64,000 bases of DNA from Marinactinospora thermotolerans DSM 45154 (GTDB taxonomy: Bacteria > Actinomycetota > Actinomycetes > Streptosporangiales > Streptosporangiaceae), in NCBI RefSeq assembly GCF_900167435.1, contig NZ_FUWS01000002.1, forward strand, positions 421,924-485,923, given 5' to 3'. Below, in pieces: positions 52,632-62,462 of the stretch; the first letter of the stretch is position 1, and the number at the start of each line of letters is the position of its first letter. The translations under genes and the position numbers were made by a program. The notes under the pieces were generated by a model. The model was not told the DNA's origin. It ran no database searches and was given only the letters and a program-made list of their open reading frames with translations.

Positions 52632-52701
52632 CGGTCTGAGGGCCAGGGCGCGCCGTCCGCCCGAAATGTGATGTCACCGTGTCGAGAAAACGGGCAAGGT
52701 G

Positions 52702-52718
52702 TACTACAGGCTGTAGTA
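52702..52718. promoter_or_regulatory. BlaI/MecI-like palindrome
   Basis: tactaca-ggc-tgtagta has exact 7-bp arms and lies 11 bp upstream of the small membrane gene, overlapping its promoter region. TACA/TGTA half-sites are typical of BlaI/MecI/CopY-family repressors. No such regulator is in the window, so control would be from elsewhere. Confidence 0.5.
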
Positions 52719-52729
52719 GCGTGCGGAGC

Positions 52730-53065
52730 ATGGACATCGTCTACTCCGCGCTCGTCTTCCTGCACCTGCTCGGTATGGCCGGTATCGTGAGCGGCTGGCT
52801 CATGCAGCTCATCGCCGGCCACGCCAAAGCCCCCAAGGTGCTGCTGCACAGCTCACTCCTCCAGCTGGCGACCGGCCTGCTGCTGGTGGGCGTCGCCGAG
52901 ATGGGGGACGGCGACCTCAACCACATGAAGATCGGCGTCAAGCTCGTCGTCGCCTTCGCCGTCGCCGTGCTCGGCGTGGTCAACCTGCGCAAGCCCAGCA
53001 CCGGCCTGGCCACCGCCGCCGGCGTGCTGACCCTGGTCAACGTCGCCGTCGCCGTCTTCTGGTAG
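52730..53065 (+). CDS. small integral membrane protein, 111 residues
   Basis: From ATG at 52730 the protein has about four hydrophobic segments: YSALVFLHLLGMAGIVSGWLM, SSLLQLATGLLLVGVAE, VKLVVAFAVAVLGVVNL and GVLTLVNVAVAVFW, with conserved-looking histidines (LHLLG, HSS, HMK). It has no signal beyond the first helix. The family is not one I can name; the His-rich helices recall small haem- or copper-linked membrane proteins, but this is only an impression. A palindromic operator precedes it. A GGAG lies close to the start. Confidence 0.75.
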   Translation: MDIVYSALVFLHLLGMAGIVSGWLMQLIAGHAKAPKVLLHSSLLQLATGLLLVGVAEMGDGDLNHMKIGVKLVVAFAVAVLGVVNLRKPSTGLATAAGVLTLVNVAVAVFW

Positions 53066-53088
53066 ACCCTTTCTCCGCGCACCGGCCG

Positions 53089-53111
53089 GACCGCCCCTCC
53101 CGAGGGCGGTC
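53089..53111. terminator. terminator between membrane gene and glnE
   Basis: Arms gaccgccc (53089-53096) and gggcggtc (53104-53111) with a 7-base loop, between the convergent stop codons. Confidence 0.65.
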
Positions 53112-53144
53112 TGGCCCTCGTCGTTACGGGGCCGCACGGCCGGT

Positions 53145-56100
53145 TCAGTCGTCGTAGAAGACGCGCTCCATCACCGCGCGCGCCCGCCGGGTGACACGCC
53201 GGTAGTCCTGGACGAGCTGCTCGGCCACGCCCTCGCCCTCCTCCTCACCGCGGTAGCCCAACGCGCCGGCCAGGGCCGAACGGTCCCTCAGGTCGCTGGG
53301 GATCGAGTCGCCCCCCTTGCCCCGGACCAGCATGATCGCCCCGCGCACCCGGGCCGCCAGCCGCCAGGCGAGCTCCAGGGTCGCGGCGTCCTCGGCGTCC
53401 AGCAGCCCGACCGCCACCGCGGCGTCCAACGCCTGGATCGTCCCCGTGGTCCGCAGGGCCGCGACGTCGTGCCCGTGCCGGAGCTGGATGAGCTGGGCGA
53501 CCCACTCCACGTCGGACAGGCCGCCCCGCCCGAGTTTGGTGTGCAGGGCCGGGTCGGCCCCACGCGGTAGCCGCTCGGCCTCCATCCGCGCCTTCAGCCG
53601 GCGGATCTCGCGGACCGCGGCGTCGTCCACCCCGCCGGCCGGATAGCGGATCGGGTCGATCAGCGCGACGAAACGCTCGCCCAGCCCGGGGTCCCCGGCG
53701 ACCGGGGCCGCGCGCAGCAGCGCCTGGCTCTCCCAGGGCGACGACCAACGGGCGTAGTAGGCGGCGTAGGAGTCCAGGGTGCGCACCATCGGGCCGTTAC
53801 GCCCCTCGGGCCGCAGATCGGCGTCCAGGCGTACCGGCGGGTCGGCGGCGGGCAGCTCCAGCAACCGGCGCAGTTCGCGGACGATCGCGTCCGCGGCCGC
53901 CGTGGCCTGCTGTACGGGAACGCCGGGCAGTGGTTCGTGGACGAACATCACGTCGGCGTCGCTGGCGTAGGACAGCTCGCCACCGCCGAACCGGCCCATC
54001 GCGACCACGCACAACCGGGTGCCCGGCTCCTCCCCGGTCGCCCTCGCCACCCGGTTGGTGGCGGCGCGCAACGCGGCGTCGACCGTGATCGCCGAGATCG
54101 CGGTGAGCGCGCTCCCGACCTCCTCGATCCCCGACACCTCCAGCAGGTCGGCGGCCGCGGTGCGCAGCAGCTCGCGACGGCGCAGCGCGCGCAGCGCGGC
54201 GACCGCGTTCTCCGCGTCGTCGTAGCGGCGCAGCGCCGCGTCGGCCTCGGCGGCCAGCTCGGCGTTGCCGCGCCGGCGCAGCGAGGCGTCGTCGGCGAGC
54301 AGCGCCACCGCCTCAGGGGCCCGCAGCAGGAGGTCGGTGACATAGCGGCTGGTGCCGAGCAGCCGCGCCATGCGCTCGGCCACGCGCACGTCGTCACGGA
54401 GCAGCCGCAGGTACCACGGCGTGGTCCCCAGCGCGTCGCTGACCTGGCGGAAGCCCAACAGGCCCGCGTCGGGGGAGGGGGCGTCGGAGAACCAGCCCAG
54501 CATCACCGGCAGCAGGGTCCGCTGGATCGCGGCCCGCCGCGTCACCCCCGATGTCAGCGCCTCCAGGTGGCGCAGCGCCCCGCCGGGATCGACGAACCCC
54601 AGGGCCTCCAGACGGTCGCGCGCCTGTTCGGGCGTCAACCGGGCCTCGTCCCCGGGCAGGCGGGCGACCGCGTTGAGCAGCGGCCGGTAGAACAGCTTCT
54701 CGTGGAGCCGGCGGACTTCGGCGGACTGCTTGCGCCACTCCGCCACCAGGGCGGCGACCGGGTCGGCGCCGTATCCCAGCGCGCGTCCCAGCCGACGTAG
54801 CTGCTCCTTCCCCGCGGGGGTCGCCGCATCGGGCAACAGGTGCGTGCGCCGCAACCGGTAGAGCTGGAGCAGGTGCTCGACGCGGCGCAGGAAGCGGTAG
54901 GCGTCGGCGAGCCCCGCGGCGTCGGCGCGGCCCACGTAACCGCCGCGCGACAGCGCCTCCAGGGCGATCAACGTGGACCCCGAGCGCAGCGACTCGTCGG
55001 TGCGGCCGTGCACGAGCTGGAGGAGCTGGACCGAGAACTCGATATCCCGGAGCCCTCCCGGTCCCAGCTTGATCTGGCGTTCGGCCTCGTGCGGGGGGAT
55101 GTGGGCCTCGACCCTGCGGCGCATCGCCTGCACGTCGTCGACGAAGTTCGGCCGGCCCGCGGCCCGCCACACCAACGGCGATATCGCCTCCAGGTAGGCC
55201 GAGCCGAGGGCGGTGTCCCCCGCGATCGGCCGCGCCTTGAGCAGCGCCTGGAACTCCCACGTCTTGGCCCAGCGCTCGTAGTAGGCGAGGTGTCCGGCCA
55301 GGGTGCGCACCAAGGGGCCGTTGCGCCCCTCCGGGCGCAGCGCGGCGTCCACCTCCCACAGCGTCCCCTCGGCGTCGGTCTCGCCGGGGACCCGCATCAT
55401 CGCCGCGGCCAGCCGGGCCGCCGCGCGAAGCGCCGCCTGCTCGTCGGCCACCCCCTCCGCGGGCTCGGCCACGAACACGACGTCGACGTCGCTCACGTAG
55501 TTGAGCTCGTGCCCGCCGCACTTGCCCATGCCGATGACGGCCAGGCGGCACAGCGCCGCGTCCTCGGGCGCGGCGGCGCGCGCCACCGCGAGCGAGGCGT
55601 CCAACATCGCCGCGGCCAGGTCGGCCAGTTCGGCGGCGACCTCGTCGATGGACTGGGCGCCGGTGAGGTCGCGCCCGGCCAGGCGCAGCACCCGGCGCCG
55701 GTAGGCGACCCGCAACGTGTGCTCCAGGCCGTCCGGCCCGGCCACGGCGGGGTCGGCGATCGGGGCCGGGGAGTTCGGGTCGGCGCCGACGGTGTGGAGC
55801 AGTCCCGCGCGTAGCTCCTCGGGGTCGGGCACCCGGGCCGCGTCGGCGCCGCGCAGCTCCAACCAGTCCCAGGGGTGGCGCACCAGGTGGTCGGTGAGCG
55901 CCGCGCTGGCACCCAGCACCCGGGTCAGTCGCAGGCGAAGGTCGGGGTCCTCGCACAGCGCGGTGCGGAGCTCGTCGGGATCGGGGGAGCGCTCCAGCAG
56001 CCGGGTCACCCCCAGCAAGGCGAGGTCGGGGTCGGCGGCGGAGGCCAGCGCGTCGACCAGGACGGCGTGTTCGTGCGGATCCACTCCCGCCTCGGAGAGA

Positions 56101-56183
56101 AGGCGCTCGGCCCGGGAGGCGTCGGTGAATCCCCGGCGGGCCAGCGTGCCGGCGGTCGTGCCCAGCCTGTCGCGAGTTGCCAC
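53145..56183 (-). CDS. glnE: bifunctional glutamine synthetase adenylyltransferase/deadenylase
   Basis: From GTG at 56183 the protein has 1012 residues, the usual GlnE length; the frame runs on to 56300 with no support. The N-terminal nucleotidyltransferase (deadenylylation) has GKCGGHELNYVSDVDVVF, and the second (adenylylation) domain has GRFGGGELSYASDADVMF, both with the G-S/Y-x-D-x-D pattern. EGRNGPLVRTL and EGRNGPMVRTLDSYAAYY repeat in each half. It adds or removes AMP on the tyrosine of GlnA (encoded at 57686), tuning it to nitrogen supply. The start codon lacks a strong ribosome binding site, so it is the least certain point. Confidence 0.93.
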   Translation of the reverse strand: MATRDRLGTTAGTLARRGFTDASRAERLLSEAGVDPHEHAVLVDALASAADPDLALLGVTRLLERSPDPDELRTALCEDPDLRLRLTRVLGASAALTDHLVRHPWDWLELRGADAARVPDPEELRAGLLHTVGADPNSPAPIADPAVAGPDGLEHTLRVAYRRRVLRLAGRDLTGAQSIDEVAAELADLAAAMLDASLAVARAAAPEDAALCRLAVIGMGKCGGHELNYVSDVDVVFVAEPAEGVADEQAALRAAARLAAAMMRVPGETDAEGTLWEVDAALRPEGRNGPLVRTLAGHLAYYERWAKTWEFQALLKARPIAGDTALGSAYLEAISPLVWRAAGRPNFVDDVQAMRRRVEAHIPPHEAERQIKLGPGGLRDIEFSVQLLQLVHGRTDESLRSGSTLIALEALSRGGYVGRADAAGLADAYRFLRRVEHLLQLYRLRRTHLLPDAATPAGKEQLRRLGRALGYGADPVAALVAEWRKQSAEVRRLHEKLFYRPLLNAVARLPGDEARLTPEQARDRLEALGFVDPGGALRHLEALTSGVTRRAAIQRTLLPVMLGWFSDAPSPDAGLLGFRQVSDALGTTPWYLRLLRDDVRVAERMARLLGTSRYVTDLLLRAPEAVALLADDASLRRRGNAELAAEADAALRRYDDAENAVAALRALRRRELLRTAAADLLEVSGIEEVGSALTAISAITVDAALRAATNRVARATGEEPGTRLCVVAMGRFGGGELSYASDADVMFVHEPLPGVPVQQATAAADAIVRELRRLLELPAADPPVRLDADLRPEGRNGPMVRTLDSYAAYYARWSSPWESQALLRAAPVAGDPGLGERFVALIDPIRYPAGGVDDAAVREIRRLKARMEAERLPRGADPALHTKLGRGGLSDVEWVAQLIQLRHGHDVAALRTTGTIQALDAAVAVGLLDAEDAATLELAWRLAARVRGAIMLVRGKGGDSIPSDLRDRSALAGALGYRGEEEGEGVAEQLVQDYRRVTRRARAVMERVFYDD

Positions 56184-56391
56184 ACGCCTACCGTAGCCCG
56201 CCGGGCGGGCGCTGGCCGTCTTCAGGCGCCGTCCCCGGGACCGCCGCCTCCCGCTGCCCGCGTGACGCCGGGGCGGGGCCATCCCTGACCGGTCTTTCAC
56301 CCGTGTCTTACCGCCCCTGGACGGGCCTCCGGTGACAGCCGGGTATGGGCGCAGGAGAGAGGACCCATTTCACAGGGAGAGGAGAGAGGCC

Positions 56392-56826
56392 ATGACCACC
56401 GCAGCGGAGATCATGCACCGCGGGGCCGAGTGCGTGGGAGAGAACGAGACACTGCGCGACGCCGCGCACAAGATGCGCGACCTGGGGGTCGGGGCGCTGC
56501 CGGTCTGCGGCCAGGACGATCGGCTGCACGGCATCATCACCGACCGCGACATCGTCATCAAGTGCCTGGCCGAGGACAAGGATCCGGCGCAGTGCCGGGC
56601 CGGCGAGATCGCCGGCGGCACGCCCTTCTGCGTCGACGCAGGTGTCGACGTGGACGAGGTCCTGAAGCGGATGATGCGGCACCGTGTCAAGCGGATGCCG
56701 GTCATCGAGGAGCACCGGCTGGTCGGCATGATCAGCGAGGCCGACCTCGCCCGCAACCTCCCCGAGGACAAGCTCGCTCGGCTGGTCGAGTCGATCAAGT
56801 CGGGATCGGCCGACCGTGTCACCTGA
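56392..56826 (+). CDS. Hrp1-like two-CBS-domain protein
   Basis: From ATG at 56392, after a long purine-rich ribosome site, this is 144 residues with two CBS domains: AEIMHRGAECVGENETLRDA to about 70 and AGVDVDEVLKRMMRHRVKRM to about 135. It follows Mycobacterium tuberculosis hypoxic response protein 1 closely in length and in motifs (GALPVCG, DRDIVIK, EHRLVGMISEADLARNLPE). The Hrp1 function is unresolved; CBS pairs usually bind nucleotides. It has no other domain, so it is a stand-alone sensor or binding protein. Confidence 0.9.
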   Translation: MTTAAEIMHRGAECVGENETLRDAAHKMRDLGVGALPVCGQDDRLHGIITDRDIVIKCLAEDKDPAQCRAGEIAGGTPFCVDAGVDVDEVLKRMMRHRVKRMPVIEEHRLVGMISEADLARNLPEDKLARLVESIKSGSADRVT

Positions 56827-56903
56827 GCGGGCGCGCCCCTCGGAGCCCCGTTCGGGCCGGGGACGCCGCCGGGGGCCGCGTAGGGGGCGGGTAGCGTGGT
56901 CGG

Positions 56904-57626
56904 GTGGATCCGTTACCTCCCCCCAGGACCGGGCCCCCGGCCGGCACGCGCGAGCGCATTCTGCGCGAGAGCTCCCGGCTGTTCGCGGAGAAGGGGTACC
57001 ACGGTGCCTCCACCCGCGACATCGCCGCCGCCGTGGGCATCCGCCAACCCTCCCTGTTCCATCACTTCCCCTCTAAACGGGCGATCCTCGAGAAGCTGTT
57101 CGAGATCGACCTGGCCGCCTCCCTCGCCCTCACCAGCGAACTCGCCGACCAGCCGGGAAGCGCCGCGGTCCGCCTGTACCGCTATGTGCACGCCGAGGCC
57201 CAGGCCATCGTCTCCAGCCCCTACGACCTGACCGGGCTGTACCGCACCGGTGTGCTCTCCGACCCCGAGTTCGCCCACTGGCGCGAGGCCTATGACGCCA
57301 CCCTCTCCTCGATCGCCGGGATCGTCGCCCAAGGGGTGCGGCAGGGGGAGTTCGTCGACATCGACCCGATGTTCGTCACCGACAGCGTGGACGGCCTGCT
57401 GCTGCACCTGCTCCGGCTGAGCGGCGGCTCTCCCCCCGGGCGGAGCACCGGCGAGACCGAGGCCCGGCGCACCGCCGACTTCGTCCTGCGCGCCCTGCTG
57501 CGCGACCCCGCGGACCTGGACGACGTCCGTGCCGAGGCCCGCCGGTGGGCGGGGCCGGCCAGAAGGCGGGACGTCCGAGGACCGGACGGTCCGGACACGA
57601 CGGAGCCGCCGGCCGCGTCCCGCTGA
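56904..57626 (+). CDS. TetR-family transcriptional regulator
   Basis: A 240-residue regulator from GTG at 56904. The N-terminal DNA-binding part is TRERILRESSRLFAEKGYHGASTRDIAAAVGIRQPSLFHHFPSKRAILE, about residues 15-63. The C-terminal ligand domain is divergent, with a charged tail ending GPDTTEPPAASR. Its target is unknown. The gene lies between the CBS gene and glnA, which faces the other way. A hairpin overlaps its last codons. Confidence 0.88.
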   Translation: MDPLPPPRTGPPAGTRERILRESSRLFAEKGYHGASTRDIAAAVGIRQPSLFHHFPSKRAILEKLFEIDLAASLALTSELADQPGSAAVRLYRYVHAEAQAIVSSPYDLTGLYRTGVLSDPEFAHWREAYDATLSSIAGIVAQGVRQGEFVDIDPMFVTDSVDGLLLHLLRLSGGSPPGRSTGETEARRTADFVLRALLRDPADLDDVRAEARRWAGPARRRDVRGPDGPDTTEPPAASR

Positions 57627-57645
57627 GGGAACGCGACCGGCGGCC
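57607..57645. terminator. imperfect hairpin at the end of the TetR gene
   Basis: Arms gccgccgg and ccggcggc with a further partly complementary inner section enclose the TGA stop. It sits between the convergent TetR and glnA ends, so it may stop both. Confidence 0.45.
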
Positions 57646-57685
57646 CTGGAAGGCGACCGGGGCTCGCGCCCGGCCGTGCCCCTCC

Positions 57686-59110
<1,425 letters not shown>

Positions 59111-59217
59111 AACGTACCTCCGTGCAGGTATAAGGGGCCGGTGCCGCTGCCGTACGCCGGGTTGGACGGCCCGGACACATGACCCCTTGGCTACCCTCTC
59201 GACGCTAGGAGTGGGCC

Positions 59218-59255
59218 ATTTCCGACCCATGTCCCCAATGTTTCGCGCATGTTAC
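59218..59255 (-). promoter_or_regulatory. GlnR box upstream of glnA
   Basis: Read on the minus strand: GTAAC-N6-GAAAC-N6-GACAT-N6-GAAAT. The spacing of four 5-bp elements by six bases is exactly the actinobacterial GlnR consensus (gTnAc-n6-GaAAc repeated), with only two mismatches in the last two elements. It is about 110 bp upstream of the TTG start, where GlnR, the nitrogen regulator, activates glnA in Streptomyces. Confidence 0.75.
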
Positions 59256-59390
59256 AGAGGCCGGTGGGGGCGGAGCCGGCCACCCTCCTCCGTCTTTCCC
59301 GCGAGCGCCCGGTGAAACGGGAAGCGGCCGGGCCCTCCCGGCGACCGGGGTGGTTCGGTCCGCTCTGGAACGCTCGGTAACGTGTTGACC

Positions 59391-59843
59391 ATGGAAGACA
59401 AGGGCGCGCGACGCGGCGGCGCGGGTACCGGCGCCGAGGATGTGGACTACCTCTACCGGGGCAACCGGTTGGGGCTGCCGGAGAAGGGCAGCGGATCGAT
59501 CCCCGGGGTCGGGCGCCGACTCGTGGCCCTCATACTCGACTGGATCCTGGCCCTCGCCATCGTCCGGCTGCTGTTCGACCTCGACCAGGCCGACCAGGCC
59601 AACGTCACGCTGCTCGTCTTCGCGCTCCTGACCGTCGTCCTGCTCACCCTGTTCGGCTCGACGGTGGGCAAGCGCATCGTGGGCATACGTGTCGCCGCCA
59701 CGGGGGAGCGGTCGCTGCCGTGGCCGGTCGCCATGCTCGCGCGGACGCTCCTGCTGTGTCTGGTGATCCCGGCCGTCGTCTACGACCGGGACCAGCGCGG
59801 CCTGCACGACCGGGTGGCGGGGACCGTCAGCCTGCGCTTCTGA
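59391..59843 (+). CDS. RDD-family membrane protein
   Basis: A 150-residue protein from ATG at 59391; GTG at 59382 is also possible. The polar N-terminal stretch is followed by the RDD domain of three helices: VGRRLVALILDWILALAIVRLLF (with the R and D of RDD), LLVFALLTVVLLTLFGSTVGKRIVGIRV, and VAMLARTLLLCLVIPAVVYDRDQRGLHD. RDD proteins are implicated in ion exchange in some bacteria; this one's role is unknown. It lies next to glnA and the lip genes, as it does in many actinobacteria. Confidence 0.88.
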   Translation: MEDKGARRGGAGTGAEDVDYLYRGNRLGLPEKGSGSIPGVGRRLVALILDWILALAIVRLLFDLDQADQANVTLLVFALLTVVLLTLFGSTVGKRIVGIRVAATGERSLPWPVAMLARTLLLCLVIPAVVYDRDQRGLHDRVAGTVSLRF

Positions 59844-59858
59844 GCGGTTCGCCGAGAC

Positions 59859-59900
59859 GCCGAGGGGCCCGGTGGGAGATCTCCCACCGGGCCCCTCGGC
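59859..59900. terminator. 42-bp perfect palindrome, bidirectional terminator
   Basis: 59859-59879 and 59880-59900 are exact reverse complements with no loop, centre gagatctc. It lies between the RDD and DUF4191 stop codons, 16 and 13 bp away, and should end both transcripts. Confidence 0.8.
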
Positions 59901-59912
59901 ATCCACGGCGAA

Positions 59913-60644
59913 TCAGCGCTGGGTCTTGGGTCCCTTCGGCATCTTCACGCCCTTGGGGATGGGCCCCTTGGGCATCTGGATCGCGGGAGCCAGAGCCTTG
60001 AGACGGTAACGCAGCTCCGCGACCTCGGGCTTGTCCAGGTTGCGGGGGAGCTTGAACATCCGTTTCTGTAGCTCCGAGACCGGCACCTGGCCCTCGCCGT
60101 TGCCGACCTGGACGTCGTAGATGGGGGTCGACGGCGCGACGCGCGCGGTGCGCTTCTTCTCGGCGGCGATGAGTCCGCGCAGCCGCTGGGGGTCGCCCTC
60201 GCCCACGAGCACGATGCCGGGCCGGCCCACCGCGCGGTGCACGATGTCCATGCTGCGGTTGGCGTTGACCCCGGCGTCGACGGTCCAGTCGCCGCGCATG
60301 TTCTCCAGGATCGCCATGCCCGCGCCGAGCTGCCCGTCCAGCATCTTGTACTGGACCTTCTGGGCGCTGCGGGTGAACACGATGAAGCCCACGAGGAAGG
60401 CGATCGGTAGGCCCAGCAGCAACCAGTACAGCCACGCGCCGGTGAGCACGGCCCCGAGCACGGCCAGGGCCACCAGGGCGACCGAGACGCCGACGGCGAT
60501 CGGGATGCTCTTGGGGCTCTGCTGGTGCACGACCTTGGCGACCATGCGGATCTGCTTCAGCCTGCCGGGCGGCTTCTCTGCGCCGTCCTTGCCCTTGGCG
60601 GCACGCGCCGAGGGTTCCTGGGGTTCCTGGGGCTTCTTCGCCAT
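59913..60644 (-). CDS. DUF4191 membrane protein
   Basis: From ATG at 60644 (MAKKPQEPQEPSARAAKGKD) this 243-residue protein has a charged N-terminus and two membrane helices at about 43-90 (IPIAVGVSVALVALAVLGAVLT, LYWLLLGLPIAFLVGFIVF). A soluble C-terminal domain follows, with AILENMRGDWTVDAGVNANR and RPGIVLVGEGDPQRLRGLIAAEKKR, and the chain ends in a Lys/Pro-rich tail (MPKGPIPKGVKMPKGPK). It is the DUF4191 family almost always found beside lipA in actinobacteria. Its function is unknown. Confidence 0.88.
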   Translation of the reverse strand: MAKKPQEPQEPSARAAKGKDGAEKPPGRLKQIRMVAKVVHQQSPKSIPIAVGVSVALVALAVLGAVLTGAWLYWLLLGLPIAFLVGFIVFTRSAQKVQYKMLDGQLGAGMAILENMRGDWTVDAGVNANRSMDIVHRAVGRPGIVLVGEGDPQRLRGLIAAEKKRTARVAPSTPIYDVQVGNGEGQVPVSELQKRMFKLPRNLDKPEVAELRYRLKALAPAIQMPKGPIPKGVKMPKGPKTQR

Positions 60645-60677
60645 GAAACAAGGATATGGCGAATAGGGGAGCATACG

Positions 60678-60706
60678 TGAAACGGCGGCCTCAGGCCGCC
60701 GTTTCA
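60678..60706 (-). terminator. hairpin between lipA and DUF4191
   Basis: Arms tgaaacggcggcct (60678-60691) and aggccgccgtttca (60693-60706) with a single central base, a nearly perfect palindrome 26 bp after the lipA stop. It should end the lipA transcript. Confidence 0.7.
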
Positions 60707-60731
60707 GGTTGGTCACGTTGTCCGAACGAGG

Positions 60732-61676
60732 TCAGGCACCGGCCGTGACCTGCGCCTCACGGCGCTCCACCGCCTGCCGGTACAGCCGGCCGGCCCGGTA
60801 GGAGGAACGCACGAGCGGCCCCGACATGACACCGGCGAAGCCGATCTCCTCGGCCTCGGCGCCGAGCTCGACGAACTCCTCCGGCTTCACCCACCGGTCG
60901 ATGGGGTGGTGCAGCTTGGAGGGGCGCAGGTACTGCGTGATCGTCAGCAGGTCGCATCCCGCCTCGTGCAGGTCGCGCATCGCCTCGCTGATCTCCTCAC
61001 GGGTCTCGCCCATGCCGAGGATCAGGTTGGACTTGGTGACCAGGCCCGCCTCGCGCGCCCGCGTGATGACCTCGAGCGACCTCTCGTAGCGGAAGCCGGG
61101 GCGGATGCGCTTGAAGATCCGCGGCACCGTCTCGACGTTGTGGGCGAGCACCTCGGGACGCGCGCCGAAGACCTCGGCGAGCTGGTCGGGGTCGGCGTTG
61201 AAGTCGGGGATGAGCAGTTCGACGCCGGTGTCCGGGTTGAGCTCGTGGATCTTGCGCACCGTCTCGGCGTAGAGCCAGGCCCCGCCGTCGTCGAGGTCGT
61301 CGCGGGCCACACCGGTGACGGTCGCGTACTTCAGGCCCATCGTGCGCACCGACTCGGCGACCTTCAGCGGTTCGCGGCGGTCCAGGGCGGTGGGCTTGCC
61401 CGTGGCGATCTGGCAGAAGTCGCAGCGGCGGGTGCACTGGTCACCGCCGATGAGGAAGGTGGCCTCGCGGTCCTCCCAGCACTCGAAGATGTTGGGGCAG
61501 CCCGCCTCTTGGCACACCGTGTGGAGCCCCTCGCGGCGCACCAGCGAGTGCAGCTCGGAGTACTCCGGCCCCATCTTCGCCTTGATCTTGATCCACGACG
61601 GCTTCTTCTCGATGGGGGTCTGGCTGTTGCGGGCTTCGATCCGTAGCAGCCTGCGTCCCTCGGGAGCGACAGTCAA
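60732..61676 (-). CDS. lipA: lipoyl synthase
   Basis: The start is placed at TTG 61676, seven bases after AAAGGAAGGG, giving 314 residues ([20 protein letters not shown]), like other actinobacterial LipA; the frame is open to 61808 but that part is Pro/Ser-rich and unlike LipA. It is a radical SAM enzyme inserting two sulfurs into octanoyl groups. The auxiliary cluster cysteines are in [22 protein letters not shown], the radical SAM triad in [13 protein letters not shown], and the C-terminal serine in LVRSSYRAG. It follows lipB by 52 bp. Confidence 0.95.
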   Translation of the reverse strand: MTVAPEGRRLLRIEARNSQTPIEKKPSWIKIKAKMGPEYSELHSLVRREGLHTVCQEAGCPNIFECWEDREATFLIGGDQCTRRCDFCQIATGKPTALDRREPLKVAESVRTMGLKYATVTGVARDDLDDGGAWLYAETVRKIHELNPDTGVELLIPDFNADPDQLAEVFGARPEVLAHNVETVPRIFKRIRPGFRYERSLEVITRAREAGLVTKSNLILGMGETREEISEAMRDLHEAGCDLLTITQYLRPSKLHHPIDRWVKPEEFVELGAEAEEIGFAGVMSGPLVRSSYRAGRLYRQAVERREAQVTAGA

Positions 61677-61728
61677 CGGGGCCCTTCCTTTCTGCGTCCC
61701 TCGTGGGGAGGTGGTTGCGGCGCGGGGG

Positions 61729-62439
61729 TCAGGCACGAGCGGGCTCGGCGGGTTCGGGGAGCTCGGGGACGCCGTCGACGTGGTCGTAGGTCCGCGCGCC
61801 GAGGACATCGGCCAGGTGCCGCTCGGTGGCCTCGATCACGTCGGCGACCCCGATGTCGCGCCCCAGCTCCTGGGTCAGCGAGGTGACGCCGGCGTCGGAG
61901 ATCCCGCATGGGACGATCCGGTCGAACCAGGTCAGATCATTGTTGCAGTTCAGGGCGAAACCATGCATCCCCACCCCGCGTGCGATGCGGCAGCCGATCG
62001 CCGCGATCTTGCGCTCGATCAGTCCCCGTTGCGGGTCGGCCTCCAGCCACACCCCGGTGCGTCCCTCGACGCGCCGGCCCGACAGCCCGAACTCCGCGAT
62101 GACGCGGATGACGGCCTCCTCCAGCATGCGCACGTAGGCGATGACGTCGATCGGGTCCCGCAACTTGACGATGGGGTAGACGGTGAGCTGGCCGGGGCCG
62201 TGCCACGTGATCTTGCCACCACGGTCGATGTCGTAGACGGGGGCTCCGGGGTCGCTTTGGGGCCGGTCCCACGGGCCGGTCCGCTTGCCCGCGGTGTAGA
62301 CGGGCTCGTGCTCCAGGAGCAGAACGGTGTCGGGGACCAGGCCGGCCACGCGGCGCTCGTGTAGTCGCCGCTGAAGTGCCCAGCCCTCCTCGTAGGGGAC
62401 CGGGATCGTGCCCAGCCGGGCGTAGACGAGCTCACTCAC
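61729..62439 (-). CDS. lipB: octanoyltransferase
   Basis: The start GTG 62439 ([14 protein letters not shown]) follows a GGTGG; ATG at 62451 adds four residues and is an alternative. The protein has 236 residues. It moves octanoyl from acyl carrier protein to a lipoyl domain lysine. Motifs are [16 protein letters not shown] at about 80-95, [27 protein letters not shown] and the catalytic cysteine in [19 protein letters not shown]. It stands upstream of lipA in the same direction, the common arrangement, and serves the E2 enzyme encoded next. Confidence 0.94.
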   Translation of the reverse strand: MSELVYARLGTIPVPYEEGWALQRRLHERRVAGLVPDTVLLLEHEPVYTAGKRTGPWDRPQSDPGAPVYDIDRGGKITWHGPGQLTVYPIVKLRDPIDVIAYVRMLEEAVIRVIAEFGLSGRRVEGRTGVWLEADPQRGLIERKIAAIGCRIARGVGMHGFALNCNNDLTWFDRIVPCGISDAGVTSLTQELGRDIGVADVIEATERHLADVLGARTYDHVDGVPELPEPAEPARA

Positions 62440-62462
62440 GATTTCCACCATACGCCCCGCCG

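Noticed and set aside
56184-56300. N-terminal extension of GlnE
   Set aside because: The segment is almost only Arg, Gly, Ser and Ala with no conserved feature; GTG 56183 gives the family length.
61677-61808. N-terminal extension of LipA
   Set aside because: The residues are Pro/Ser/Thr-rich and unlike any LipA N-terminus, while a good ribosome site precedes TTG 61676.
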